Assembly (NCBI GenBank): GCA_905182985.1
Contig: CAJJDN010000019.1
Span: 62,001 to 126,000 of the forward strand
Direction: 5' to 3'
DNA length: 64,000 nt
Source of the DNA: Paramecium sonneborni
Lineage: Eukaryota; Ciliophora; Oligohymenophorea; Peniculida; Parameciidae
Positions 11,736-23,886 of the stretch are shown one piece after another; positions within the stretch are counted from its first letter, which is position 1; the number at the start of each line of letters is the position of its first letter. A model generated the notes under the pieces. The model ran no database searches. It saw only the letters and a list, made by a program, of their open reading frames with translations, and was not told where the DNA came from. The position numbers were made by a program, and so were the translations under genes.

Positions 11736-13079
11736 ATGAAATATTTACATTTATTTAAACTTATAGTCTTCTTGCATAGTTCATATTTAGTATTAGGAGA
11801 AGAGATAGAAATTGAAGATGAGCATGATTAACACCATCATAGATATAGTCCCTCTGATGGAACATTTTGGTTATTCCTTTTATATGCTTTTGGATTATCT
11901 CTTTTGGCAGCATTTTGTTCAGGGAATACTCAAGGATTGCTATCAATAGATATGTTGAATTTAGAACTTAAATAAAAAAGTGGTACAGAATAAGAAAAAA
12001 AAGTGGTATGAAGTATGTATTATTAAAGGCTTAAATACTATTACCAGTGATATCTCAACACCATTTATTATTGTCAACTTTATTGGTAGGAAATGCTTTT
12101 GCATGTGAAACATTGCCAATAATTTTGCATTAATTAGCTCCAGATTGGTTGGCAATCTTAATATCAGCTGGAATAATAGTATTAATTGGTGAGATAATTC
12201 CATCTGCATTTACAACAGGACCAGATTAATTAGTAATAGGAATGAAAATGATTCCATATGTAAAAGTATTATAAGCCATCCTATACATTATATGTTATCC
12301 ATTGAGTTTGTTCTTAGATCATGTTTTAGGGGTGCATCTTCATTAAAGATATAAGATAAAAGATGTAAGGGGATTATTGAATTTACATGCATAAGATTGT
12401 GGACATGGAAATTCTGCTTAATTAACAAAGGATTAGATGTAATTGTTAGATTCTATGATGGAAATGAGAAAACAAACTATTATGAAGAATTGTAAAGACA
12501 TAAAGAAAGTTTTTATGATTAATGCAGATGAACGATATAGTTCAGATTTAAAGAATAAAATAAGAATAAAAGGATTCTCAAAGATACCAGTTTACCAAGG
12601 ATCTAATAGGGATTAAATAATTGGGACTATATAAACAAAGTCTATTTTAAAATTGACTGCTTAAGATTTTGGAAGACCATTATCATCGTTATTATAAATG
12701 TAAGAACCATTAATAGTCCCAAAAGATACAACTATGTTGGAAATGTTAATGTTATTTGAACATGAAAGAAAATCATTAGCTTTTATTTGTGATAAAGGAA
12801 AATAAGTGTAAGATTATAATACTATGAATGTAATTGTATTTTATTAAATACTAGATATAAAATTTAATAGTAGAAGAACATACTAATATTATAGCTTTGA
12901 TAGGATTGACTGATGTATTTGAAGAAATGCTTGATTTTGAGATTGAAGATGAAGATGTTCATGGAACCTTAAGAGATTATCCAAAATAAAGAAGCAAGTA
13001 TGTAGAATTATAAGTCATAACTGAAGAATAAGAGAAATAAGGTAGAGGTTACGAATTGAAATAGAAACTATTATCATGA
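11736..13079 (+). CDS. CNNM-like (DUF21 + CBS) membrane protein
   Basis: A 431-residue protein of the CNNM/ancient conserved domain family, linked to Mg2+ and other divalent cation transport. It has an N-terminal hydrophobic segment, an acidic His-rich stretch (EDEHDQHHH), then the DUF21 membrane domain: LLPVISQHHLLLSTLLVGNA, GEIIPSAFTTGPDQ, and further helices. A cytoplasmic region follows with two CBS-like repeats (RIKGFSKIPVYQG... and MLMLFEHERKSLAFICD), which in the family bind adenine nucleotides. Introns lie at 12006-12028 and 12830-12854, leaving 432 codons. The final codons overlap the stop of the reverse-strand gene at 13074. No cyclic-nucleotide-binding domain is present, so it resembles the shorter CNNM forms. 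Confidence 0.88.
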
Positions 13080-13454
13080 TATCAAATGACGTTCATTGTA
13101 TCGATAGTATTATAATTTCTTTAAGATATCTTATACCATCTTATTGCTTCTAACATATAGTGGTTCCTAAGTCAAATTCATTAGAACTGGTTCTGGTAGA
13201 GTTCTTTATTTTTGCACTTTTGATGTTATATCCATAGTTGGAGCAGTAGGTAATCTACGTTAGACAGATATTGCTCTTCTTTTTGGTATAGATGTTCTAC
13301 TTTAAATTCTTGTATGATGTTTTTAAGTTAAAGGTTCTAATGTTAGATTCTAAGTATGTTATGCTTTGACCATTTTATTCTTAGTTGTACTTGGATACCA
13401 TGGACCAAATGTGCTACCTAGACTTGGAGAGTAATTTGATTGCCAATCGTTCAT
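13074..13454 (-). CDS. Unknown 126-residue protein overlapping the CNNM-like gene tail to tail
   Basis: A reverse-strand single exon of 127 codons, MNDWQSNYSPSLG at the start and NERHLIS before the TGA. The middle is very basic (IPKRRAISVQRRLP). No transmembrane segment or known family. Its TGA lies in the palindrome TCATGA (13074-13079), whose other strand supplies the last Ser codon and the TGA of the CNNM-like gene, so the two coding regions overlap by six bases. TAA/TAG Gln codons and a dense charge pattern support a real gene. Confidence 0.65.
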
Positions 13455-13499
13455 TATTAAAATAATAATGATCAAATTATCCAAACCTGACAAATGCAT

Positions 13500-15530
13500 C
13501 TATAAACATTTAAATTTGTCAAATTTATTATAATGTTTCCGTATTCAACATAAAGATGCTGAACAATCTTCTGCTCTTCTTAATCTTTAAGTTCGAACAT
13601 TTTAATATTCTAAAAATGCTGAAGTTTTAGCTCATTGTTGTGAACATAATCTTTTTATTGGTATAACTAAATATCTAGTTGAATCTGAATATTAGCATTT
13701 CTTATCTAAAAATTCTGGAATGACAAATACTTATATACTTCATTTACAAATACCAATTATTCTCTCACTATTGTGAATGATTAATTGGATAGTGTACTAA
13801 ATAGGCTTTATTAATTCTTTCAGTATTATCCTCTTTTTAAAGAAACATGTATTTAAAGTAAAATGAAGGTTTTTCATTCAGATTTTAACATTAATTTTCA
13901 AAATGACTTTTGGATACTTTTAAATATATAATTGTTGGCATCATTCAATTCTTCATATCCTTAATTTATAATTGGTATTTAGATACTCTTGCTTAGGCAA
14001 TAACTTTTAGATTTTTACTCTCATCACTATTTTAGAATTTTATGAAATTAGTTATTTATAGTAAACAATCAGTTTAATAATTGATATAAATATGGTTCAA
14101 TAATTATGTTTAATGATATTTCTCATTAAAATTATTGTAGATCAAATCTTGAAATATAATAATCATAATTTATTAAAATATATTTATCTGATGAATAATT
14201 TTGTAAAGAAATTTCATCAATTTATAATTTAGTTATCTTGAAAAATAAAATCCATTTAGTTTCATCGGAGCACTAACATTAAAATTGCATTAATATTCTA
14301 TTCAAGAAAAGCTTCTTATTTAATGGAAATTTTTGATCCTAATCTAATTAAAATACTATTAATTAATTGAAAAGAAATAATCTCAATGTATTTTTGTAAA
14401 GCTCGACATTTTAAGGATTATTTTTAAATATTTTGGTACTGAATTCGGCATTTTAGATTTATCATTTTATAATTTATAAGTTAGAAATCAAATTTTTCAA
14501 CTTCCAAATTTAAATTGATATTTTCAGAATTAAATTGATTTTTTGGTCAATTATAAGTATTCATTATATCCGATAGTAATTTGTGAATCTACATAATTTA
14601 TAGTATATTTTAAATAAGACAATAATTTTATCTTCCTAAAAACATCTAAAAAAATGAGACAAAATTTAGACTCAATTTGAAAGTCTATTTCTGATTAAAT
14701 TCTTAAAATTTTTTGGTAAAGTTTGCTAAAAACAAATTTAAAGAATTATTTTATGAAGCTAAAGTAACCTCATTATCTAAATCAATTAGTTTAGTTAGTA
14801 ATGGAATTGAATATTCATTAGGTGGATTTATTGATTCAATTCTAAATTAAATGAATATCATTATTATCTATATTAAGTTTCTCCCTGATATGTTAAATAA
14901 AATTTTAGACTATAAAGTTGAAAATTATAAAGACAATTACGATACATAATTTGTTAAACTTATTTGTGATTTAGAAAATTTTTCATGTTTTCAGCCTCAT
15001 TAATAAGCCAGACATCTATCTATATTTTTATAAAGATATGTTGTATTTTACAATAAGTGATATAAAAAATATAACAGATATCTAATTTTTAATTTAGAGT
15101 AGCATGAAGTGTCTAAAATATCTTTAATATAAGATTAGGTTATATAGTTTGAATTGATTTTGTTAGAGAATTTATCAAGATCTTTATTATACATGATTAG
15201 AAAAGAGATTAATTTGAAGATTATAAATAATCTAAAAGAGTATCAACTCTATTTTTCATTAGTAAGGAAAGTAGGAAGATTTTGGGGAGAAATTCAAAGA
15301 TTTTAAAATTAATTTTATAGAAGAGAATAAACGTTGAATTTGATTGATACTACTGATATTGAAGAAGTATAGAACTAATATAAATAATATTTAATTGAAT
15401 ATCTTCGTTTAATTTAAATTCATGTAGATTCACAATTTCAATCATGGGTTAATATAAGATTCTTTACCTAATACTGGATAAATGAATAGAAATTCTGAAT
15501 GGATTAAAAATCATTTACTTTTTAATCTAG
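13500..15530 (+). pseudogene. Large decayed forward-strand gene
   Basis: About 2 kb contains several protein-like blocks on the forward strand in shifting frames, broken by TGA codons and frameshifts not explained by 19-40 nt introns. Clear blocks include EQSSALLNLQVRTFQYSKN and VLAHCCEHNLFIG near 13560-13660, SLSKSISLVSNGIEYSLGG near 14770-14820, and LYMIRKEINLKIINNL near 15190-15230. Block order suggests one long ancestral protein of several hundred residues. The family was not identified. Paramecium whole-genome duplications leave many such relics, so loss of a duplicated copy is a likely origin. Confidence 0.6.
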
Positions 15531-15575
15531 ACATGTATTTATTATTATGAGTGTATTATAAAAATATTTTATAAA

Positions 15576-17371
15576 ATGAAATCTCTCCAAAAATTACTCA
15601 AAAATAACAAGGATTTAGGACATCAATATATTGATTTTATGTAGCTTTTTGAAAAGAAATTAAAATCATGCATTATCAATCATAATTCACGTAAGAATAT
15701 TCTTGCTCAATATAAATAATAACAGTACATTCATTAACCAATGCCTTTTTTTGAATCAGAAGAACTGATTGTATATGGTTCATTTGAGAATAGTAATATT
15801 CATGGATGTTGTTAAGAAGAAAAAGGAGTCTTAAATGTTTTACTTTCAAGTGATACCAATACATAAGGATGTACTTAATGGTTTTACTTTGGAGTTAAGA
15901 TACATAATTAAGGAAAACTGAAGATACGTATATTAAACAATCGTCGTTAAAATACACTGTTTAAAGATTGTAATCATGTTTATGTATATGATGATGATAA
16001 ATGGACTGTTGGATAAACCAAAGAGATGTACTATTACAGAACAAATATAAATCATCCATTTTATCATCATGAAGATGCTGGAATAGCCTAACTCTAATAA
16101 AACTTCTCTTTGTATACTTTAGAATTTACATATGAATTTAAGCAAACTGAAAAAATAGTATTTTTTGCATTAACTCGGCCATATCCAATAAAAAAGCTTT
16201 AAAGATTTATTGATTAATGTCCATTATAAAGAAAATCAGTATGTATAACAACTTTAGGATTACCGATATGGTAATTAAAGACACCAAAATAGAATGGATA
16301 ATAAATAGTAGTAATATTGGCTAGATAACATCCAAGTGAAACAGCTGGTTCTTTTATATGTTAAGAGATATTACGTATTTTATGTAAAGGACATGCTTGT
16401 ATGAAAAAATATAGATTTATAATATATCCAATGTTAAATCCAGATGGTGTGTTTCTCGGTAATTCTCGTTGTAATTTCAATGGGATAGATTTGAATAGGT
16501 AGTTTATAGAAATGTAAATTTAGAAAATGGGATAATCCAAAATAAAAGACTGAGCCAGAAGTACATTATGTAATAAAATCGATTTAAAAATATACTAACA
16601 TTGCTTTTATGTTAGATTTGCATGGTCACTCAAAAAAGTTTAATTAATTTCTTTACGGTTGTTTACATGGAAAGAGTGTATCAGAATACATGAAAATAAG
16701 ATAGTTTGGAAAGATTCTAGCTTAGCATAATGAGATATTCTAATTCAAAGTACCTTAATATTTAATAGAGGGATTGTTCATATGGTGTTAGTCCAGATAG
16801 ATTTGGTACAGCAAGAGTTGCATTATGGAAGAGATTGAATATAACAAATTCAATGACAATAGAAACAAGTATCTATGGTTAGATGGGTCGAGCTTTTAGT
16901 TTAGAAGATTATCATTCACTAGCTTAAAACATTTTACATGCACTAGATGTATTTAATGAATAGATTGATTCCCCTGAACTGAATATCAATAGAGAGATGA
17001 GCAAAGCACTCAAATATGATAGTGGTAGTGATTCAGAGGCAGAATAAGATTTAATAATACCAAGACCAAATAGGATTAAAATAACATCTAGAAAAGAATC
17101 TTCATGTAAACATCAATCTGTTGGATATGGATGTATTAAACCTAAAATAGATACTCCACAATTGATACATTAACATAGTTAATTTTTTAAGGATTAATCT
17201 TTTGTGGAATTACAACCATAGCCTTCGAAACTTCTTAGTATTAATTCAAACAAAGTTCAACTTCAAAAAATAAGGTCTCGAATGAATTCCTTTTAAAGTC
17301 AATATATAGAGGAACAACCTAAATTAGGAACCATGATATCAGCTTTGCAAGTTAAATAATTATTTAAATGA
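15576..17371 (+). CDS. Cytosolic carboxypeptidase (M14, AGBL/CCP-like)
   Basis: A 583-residue member of the M14 cytosolic carboxypeptidases, which remove glutamates from polyglutamylated tubulin or C-terminal residues from tubulin. The family's N-terminal beta domain covers roughly residues 60-220, followed by the catalytic domain with zinc ligands in RQHPSETAGSF (His and Glu) and DLHGHS (third His), the substrate-binding NFNGIDLNR, and the catalytic Glu in MTIETSIYG. About 130 residues of charged tail follow. Introns at 16499-16523 and 16750-16768 (the latter only 19 nt) give exactly 584 codons. In a ciliate, axonemal and cortical tubulin are obvious substrates, but that is inference. Its last four bases overlap the start of the next gene. 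Confidence 0.92.
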
Positions 17372-18799
17372 AATTAATTCTTGCTATTCTTATGACAATA
17401 GTATATTGTGCCAATGACACAATCAAACAAAATGTCGATAAAATTAGATAGGCTATCTAATCAGGGCATAACAAACATGAAGCTTATGATAAATTGGCAT
17501 ATATTGTTGATACTTTTGGTCCTAGAATGTGGGCATCCCCAAGTATGGCATTAGCTGTTGATCACCTTTACAATTAAATTTCTAATTGGAATTCAACAAA
17601 AAATAATTTAACAAAAGTTTACAAGGAAGAATTAGATGAGATAAAAACTTGGGTAAGAGGAAGTGAGAAATTAATTTTAAAGAGTCCAAGAAAAAGAGAA
17701 TAAAAATTAGGAATGATAGGACTTGGTTTAATTGTTCCAGGTAATATAAAAGATGGAGAAGTTGTGGTGGTTAAAAACTGGAAAGAATTGGATGAAAAAG
17801 GTAGTTAGGGCAAATTATAAGGTAGATTCAATATACAATTAGTTTAGGAAAGATTGTTTGTTATAATGTTCCATGGACAACTTATGATGACTTGAAGTTT
17901 TATAGATAAAAAGGACCTGATAGAGCATCTTAATATGGTGCGATAGCTATATTATTAAGAAGTGTTGCTTCATTCTCAATTTATAGTCCACATACAGGAA
18001 ATGTGAGATATTCTGGAAACTAAACTGAGATTCCTGCTGCAGCAATAACTGTAGAGGATGCTGAAATGTTTTAGAGAATGTAAGATAGAGGATAAAAGAT
18101 TATAGTTGATTTAGAATTAAATAATGAATTTAAAAGTTCAACAAGTCATAACATAATTGCTGAGATATAAGGTTCTACATATCCAGATTAAATAATATTG
18201 ATGGGTGGTCATTTTGATTCTTGGGATACAGGAAGTTAAACAGGAGCTATGGATGATGGTGCTGGAACTCTTGTTACTTTGGAAGCTCTTAAAGTAGTTG
18301 CTGATTTAGGAATAAGACCATAAAGAACATTGAGATGGATTGCATGGAGTGGTGAAGAAATGGGACTACCTAATAATGGAGCTCAACATTATTTCAAATA
18401 TCATGGTCATGAAGATCATGTAGTTGCTCTTGAGAATGATGTTGGATAATTAACAGCTATTGGTTTTGGTTTCACTGGTAAATTATAAACTAGCAGAATG
18501 GTTAGATAATTAATTATGAATTATATTCCTGAATTATCAGTTGTTAATGAAAATGATGGGTATTCAAAATTTTAATTACTTTTAGTTCTGGAGTAGATAC
18601 TAAACCTCTAGGAGATATAGGTGTTCCTTTAATGAGAAATATCTACCATGATCCTAATGATGATATCTATTTCAGATATCATCACTCTGCTGGAGATACA
18701 ATGAATATTTTAGATCCTGATTAACTGGATTCCAATGTATTCGCTATAAGCTCAATGATGTATATCATTGCTGACAATCCAGAGAGATTACCCAAATGA
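17368..18799 (+). CDS. Secreted M28 metallopeptidase, carboxypeptidase Q-like
   Basis: A 459-residue M28 peptidase similar to plasma glutamate carboxypeptidase (CPQ). It has a signal peptide (MKLILAILMTIVYCA), an inserted PA-like domain (GKIVCYNVPW...), and the co-catalytic zinc site: GGHFDSWDTG, MDDGAGT, SGEEMG with the catalytic and metal-binding Glu, ENDVG, and the final His in YHHSAGDT. Introns at 17822-17847 and 18560-18585 leave 460 codons. The protein should be secreted or act in the endolysosomal system. Its ATG overlaps the TGA of the carboxypeptidase gene as ATGA; the next Met would remove most of the signal peptide, so the overlapping start is preferred. Confidence 0.92.
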
Positions 18800-18831
18800 T
18801 TTAAACATTAAAATTATTAATTAAAATTCAA

Positions 18832-20157
18832 ATGAAAAGAGACGATCAGATTTATATCTCATCTATTTAATTATGGAATGGAATCGATACTCCTATTCAT
18901 TAGAGTACTAATCTATTTAGCTAAAAATTTAAGGAGAGTTAAGAATTCAATTCTAATACACTCCAATGTATATGTTCACATCATCCTTAAAAAAAAGTAA
19001 ACTTATTATTTCTATTCTTAGGCTAAATATATATTACTAAATAATTCAGGTCCCAATCAAAAATTATGTACTAAATGTGCTGTTCAATTTGCTTAATAAG
19101 GACATAAAATTGAAAATATTCAAGAAGGTAATTACCATTTTTACTCTTAGATAATGTTAAAAAAAAATAAACTGATTCCTTTATTGAATAATTATTATCA
19201 ACAAAGAGTGAAATTGATAATGTTCATTCCAATCTATTATCAACAGAAGCCAACCTTAAAAAATTTTATAATGATCAATATACTTAAGTTGTAAAGACTT
19301 TTGGAAATATTGAAAAACAATTACAGATGGTAATTACTACAATATATTCTTCAAAGTGCAAATCCCAATTACTTTGTGCCTTATCATAATCTCTCTGGTC
19401 TGGAGTTCAGATTACTAATCAATTAAAAGTATAATCCAAATAAATTGAACACCAATTAGCTACATATATTAGTGATATCAAAAATCACTATGATAAAATT
19501 GTACAAATGGGTACTCTACCATTCAATTAAATTATGGGAGGTTACAGTAGTAAATTATTCAAATTACAATAATTCCTTAAGGATATTCAAGATAATAAAG
19601 TTGCCTATCTTTATTATGAAGGTAAAATAAGTTCTCTTGATTCCTTTTTAAAAGAAATCAGCAAATTAACTGAAAAAGAGTATCAAAATAAAAAAAGAAA
19701 TCATGAAAGTACCAGATCAAGTTCTGAATAAAAAACCTCTAAAAGTGCTGAAAAAGAAAAAAGACATCAAAGTCAACCTAATAGCAAGGAAGTAAAAAGT
19801 TTTGATAATTCAGAAAAAAAGACTGCTCAAACCTTTAAAATCACTGAAGAATCTATTGAAGAATGGATGGAAAATTCTAATTCTAAATAAAGACGCACTG
19901 AACCTGCTGAATAATTATAAAGTCCTAATATATTAGCAACTAAATTTTTTAAAAAATAACTTCCTCCAAGTCGAGCTTCAATGAAACAAGAAACTAATTA
20001 AGCTATGCTTGATAAATTAATTTCAGAATTTTCTTAAATTAAACAAGAAAGAGCTTTGAAAAAGTAATCTAAAACACCTGAATTAGGTAAATCAGTTAAG
20101 GAGGCTTTCCCTAACAAATTATCACCAAAATTTCTTTACAAAAATTATTATAAATGA
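18832..20157 (+). CDS. Unknown coiled-coil protein with N-terminal Cys/His motif
   Basis: A 425-residue protein. Residues about 40-90 contain CICSHHP and CTKCAVQFAQQGH, a Cys/His arrangement like a B-box type zinc finger, followed by a long helical region (about 100-270) and a Ser/Lys/Glu-rich disordered tail ending FPNKLSPKFLYKNYYK. Two introns (25 and 23 nt) were removed, giving 426 codons. The finger-plus-coil layout resembles the RBCC core without a RING, but no family can be named. It follows the M28 gene by 32 bases on the same strand and is tail-to-tail with the gene at 20228. Confidence 0.75.
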
Positions 20158-20227
20158 TTTAATTTAAAACTGTGTTTTATTTTTATATTTTGATTATAAA
20201 ATTTTTAGAGATTATACTTCAGTATTA

Positions 20228-22489
20228 TCATTTTGAGAATAACTTCTGTAAAGATTATAAATCATCTTTATTTACAGCCAACCCTACATGAGATTACTGG
20301 TTTCCTACAAATACAAAAGGAAAAAAGCGAACTCTCAAATGTCTTAAAGCTAAACTGTCTACACAAGCATGTCTGAGTGTTGATTCATATATATTTTAAA
20401 ATTTTAATGCAGTCTTACTACAACTATTCTAATAAATCTTTAAATTATATTTACAATTTCTATTTCTTTGATATTCTCTAATTAAGTATATTTTATATTA
20501 AATTGATTTCTTAATTCTTCTAAATTATCAAATTTTTCTAAATTAATTTTTTCCTCTTAAGATTTGTAAACCTTATAATATTTTAAAAATAACTTACATT
20601 TAACTAATTATCTATTCTAAACAATCTATATCCAAATATAAATGGATCATTATCATAATTTAAAATAGGATCATATGCAATTTCAGAATCTTGTATTTTT
20701 AAATAAATTAAAATATTTAATTTATTTTTATTGATACAATCACTAATTTATTTTTATTCCTTTTTTGTTCTACTAGATTTTAAACTATTTTAAATTTATT
20801 CTGAATTATTCATAATATTTCTAACTTCCTTTAATTGAGGCTTTTTTTGAGGATTTGACTAATGTTAATTTTATTATTGATTTTCATTATTTTAATTTTC
20901 ATCGTTTCTAGAATTGATGAGACTATCAACATTATTTTATTATTAAATTATTTTACTACTTGAATTAAATTAAACTAAAACTGTTTTACTTAGTTTTTCT
21001 TGATCTTTGCTTTTGTTACTCTAATTTTCACAAAAACTTAATTACAATTAACTCTAATTTGATTTAATTGGATCTTCACTAGAGTCAAATATCTCTTTTG
21101 GGTTATTAATTGGCAAATTAATATTCAAAAGTTATAAAGTAATCTAAGGAACAACCACTCTAGGTGACTGTATAGGAGTTTATGATTATGATCTATGATG
21201 TTCAATAGTTCTATTAGTCTTTCTTTATGTATCTATCGAATCACTTCTTATCTTTTAAGGAATATTACTTGCTTAGATTCTTAATTTGATGTCATTAATT
21301 TGATATTAAATTTATAATAACAATTCATCTAAATCTTATAATTGAATTTTTCTCTCTACCTTATTTTCTATTTGCAAAAGTGATATTTTGCATTACTACA
21401 ATTCTAACAAATATTCCCTTTTATCTATTCCATTTAATTATAAAATTAAAATACTAGATTTCTTAAATTTCTATTAAGAATATTCTTAAATTAATTATTG
21501 TGCTTTAGTTTTATTCTTGATTAATTGTGAATTAATGACTTCCACTCTTAAAAAAGCTTAATCAATACTATTAGCATATTAAACTTACTAATTTAGGCAG
21601 ATTTTCTTAAATTCTTGCTTTACATCCGAGAGCATACCATCAAAATATTTTTTTCCGTATTTTTTTTTAATTTCAGATATGCTTTATTCTTTATCTCTCA
21701 AGTACATAGTTAAGAGATGTTAAGTTTCAGCTTCTATTTATTTTTCTAATTATTTATCTAATTAAGTAAGTTATGTAGTTAGTTCTTTACTTTATTTTTT
21801 ATATTTTTCGATTTCTATCATAAATACTGATTTTTTGCTCTACAATTATTTTAAACTTTAATTCTTAGTGCTCGTTTCTTACTATATTTAAAGTTAAATT
21901 TTATAAGATATATTGTGCTGGTTAAAGATTTGAGCTAATTAGCAAAAGTTAAAATGCATAGAGTTTAAACATTTTTAAATGAATAAAAATAGATTGACTT
22001 TATTATTAGATTTTAACACTGCTGTTATGGACTATTCAAGTAAATTAATATTTTAAAATAATAAGTTTTAGGAGTTTATCTCAATTAAAAGAGTTGTTAA
22101 ATCTTCATTAATTTGCTGTTTAGCTTTAATTGAATTAGAATTACACACTTCAGTTAATTTAAGGATGTATAATTATAATTTCATAATAAGTCCTAAAGGG
22201 ATTGAAGTTTAAATAACATCAAAATCAAAAAATTACTTAATTTTATTCCAATTATTATATGCATTTTGGTCAAGTACTTTTACAACTTAATTATCACACA
22301 TTTTAAAGTTTTCTTTAAATTTATTCAAACTATCATTATAAATTTTATTTTATTCTAGAGTAGTTTACAAAGCTTTTTCAATAAATTCAATCTCTTTTTC
22401 CACATTTATTAGATTCTAAATAATAAAAGTAAAATTACTTATTTTGTGATTGATAACGACTGATTCAAAGAATATTGTATTTTTTTCAT
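20228..22489 (-). CDS. Unknown large coiled-coil protein
   Basis: A 728-residue reverse-strand gene. The N-terminal 380 residues are predominantly helical coiled coil (INVEKEIEFIEKALQTTLEQ early on; MIEIEKYKKQSKELTTQL later). A Ser/Gln/Asn-rich linker follows (HHRSQSQTPIQSPRVVVPQ), then a C-terminal segment of about 160 residues with mixed composition (DNDPFIFGYRLFRIDNQ, RHLRVRFFPFVFVGNQQ). Three introns of 23, 26 and 26 nt leave 729 codons. The start gives MKKIQYSLNQSL. No family was recognised; the architecture would suit a cytoskeletal or basal-body component, but this is only a guess. Confidence 0.75.
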
Positions 22490-22788
22490 TTATGCTTATG
22501 TTAATATGACATCATGATCAGATTAAGAATATAATGCATCAGTTAATTATTCTGATTCTTTTGAGAGTTCTTATGTTTGAAAATTAGTAGAATGCAAATC
22601 CTCGATGATCATTTACAAATGTTCTGATTAAGATGAAGAATTATTCTTTGGGTTAGATTAGAGTTGAATCATAAGAGTATCTATTTCATTTTACAACTCT
22701 TATATTCTAAATTCTGTTTTTTTGAATCTGGCTGTACTCATTAAAAATTTAAATAATTAGTTAGTTATTTTATTTACAATGATAAAAT
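22490..22788. other. Short spacer with forward coding-like scraps
   Basis: Two forward fragments (SDQEYNASVNYSDSFESS near 22520-22578; CSDQDEELFFGLDQS near 22620-22670) look like protein but lie in different frames and end at TGA. They may be a relic or a very short spliced gene that could not be assembled. Confidence 0.25.
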
Positions 22789-23886
22789 TCATTCCATGGC
22801 ATTAAAAATATCTCCTTTACCACTTCTTCCTTTTCTTTTCTTAAGTTCTTTATTTTTAGCAAATTAAGATTTTTCTTAAGCAGCCTATTAAATTCTTTCA
22901 TCCATTTCATCAAAATCATTATCCTTAGATTAATTATTATCCATAAACCATTCAGGTGGTAAATCATCTGGATTAACAGTTTCCATATCTAATGATTCAA
23001 AATGTTTCTTTTAAAAATCAGTAAGTACTAAAATTATATTTAATTGATTACAATCTTTTCTTTCTTCTTCTGTTAATTGATTATCAATTTCTTCATCTTC
23101 ATCTTAACCATCTTCATCCTTCATACCTTTTCTATTATCTTTTATTTATTATTCTTTATCTCTCTATTATTCTACTTTATTAAGCATAAATTAATCATAT
23201 AATAAGTCATCTAGTTATTTTTCTTAAATCAATCTTTTTTCTCTTTAAATTGCTTCATTATTTCCTAATACCTTTAATTTCAAATATTATTCTAACATTT
23301 CTGGTTAATATAGATGATCTCCTATATATTATTTAGGCGCATTTTCTCTAACAGCTTTAAGTTCATCCATTGTTCTATAACGTCCTTCATCTGTATCTTT
23401 TACAAGATTATCAAACATATCTGGTTCAAAATATTTTGCACTTATACAAGCATGTAATAATCTTAATTGTACATCTGTTTAATATTTTAGATGTCTCCTA
23501 TATTGTCTAATTATACAATTGTGACATTATGACCTATATTTTCTTTATAAATTTTTATTCTTACCAATTCTTTCTTTTTCTTTAATGCATACGAAATTCA
23601 GCATCAAAGAAATCATGCAAATATTGATTATCTATAGAAAGGGATAAAAATCCATAAAAAGCACCAAAAGCTAATCTTTTGGAAACTCACCCTTAAATTT
23701 ATAAAGACATTTTTCTATCTTTTTAATTACAGCTTCATCATATATACCATCTTTTCCCATATGATATAAGAGTTGCCCTATTGTTTTTGCATAAAATTCA
23801 TTATCAGGGTTTTCTTTTACTGCTCTAAGTAAGTCTTTGCTTCTAGAGTGATACAGGGTCTCTGAATTGATACTTAGATCATCCAT
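22789..23886 (-). CDS. Unknown 340-residue charged protein
   Basis: A reverse-strand gene starting MDDLSINSETLYHSRSKD. The first 190 residues look globular (LYHMGKDGIYDEAVIKKIEK, LSLSIDNQYLHDFFDAEFRMH), with a Cys-containing segment WSQCHNC. The C-terminal 150 residues are acidic and helical (DEDGQDEDEEIDNQ) and end KKRKGRSGKGDIFNAME. Introns of 20 nt (starting GTGAGT), 31 nt and 24 nt bring the total to 341 codons. The first 33 nt of the gene also appear at 24949-24981 because of the assembly duplication. No family was recognised. Confidence 0.7.
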
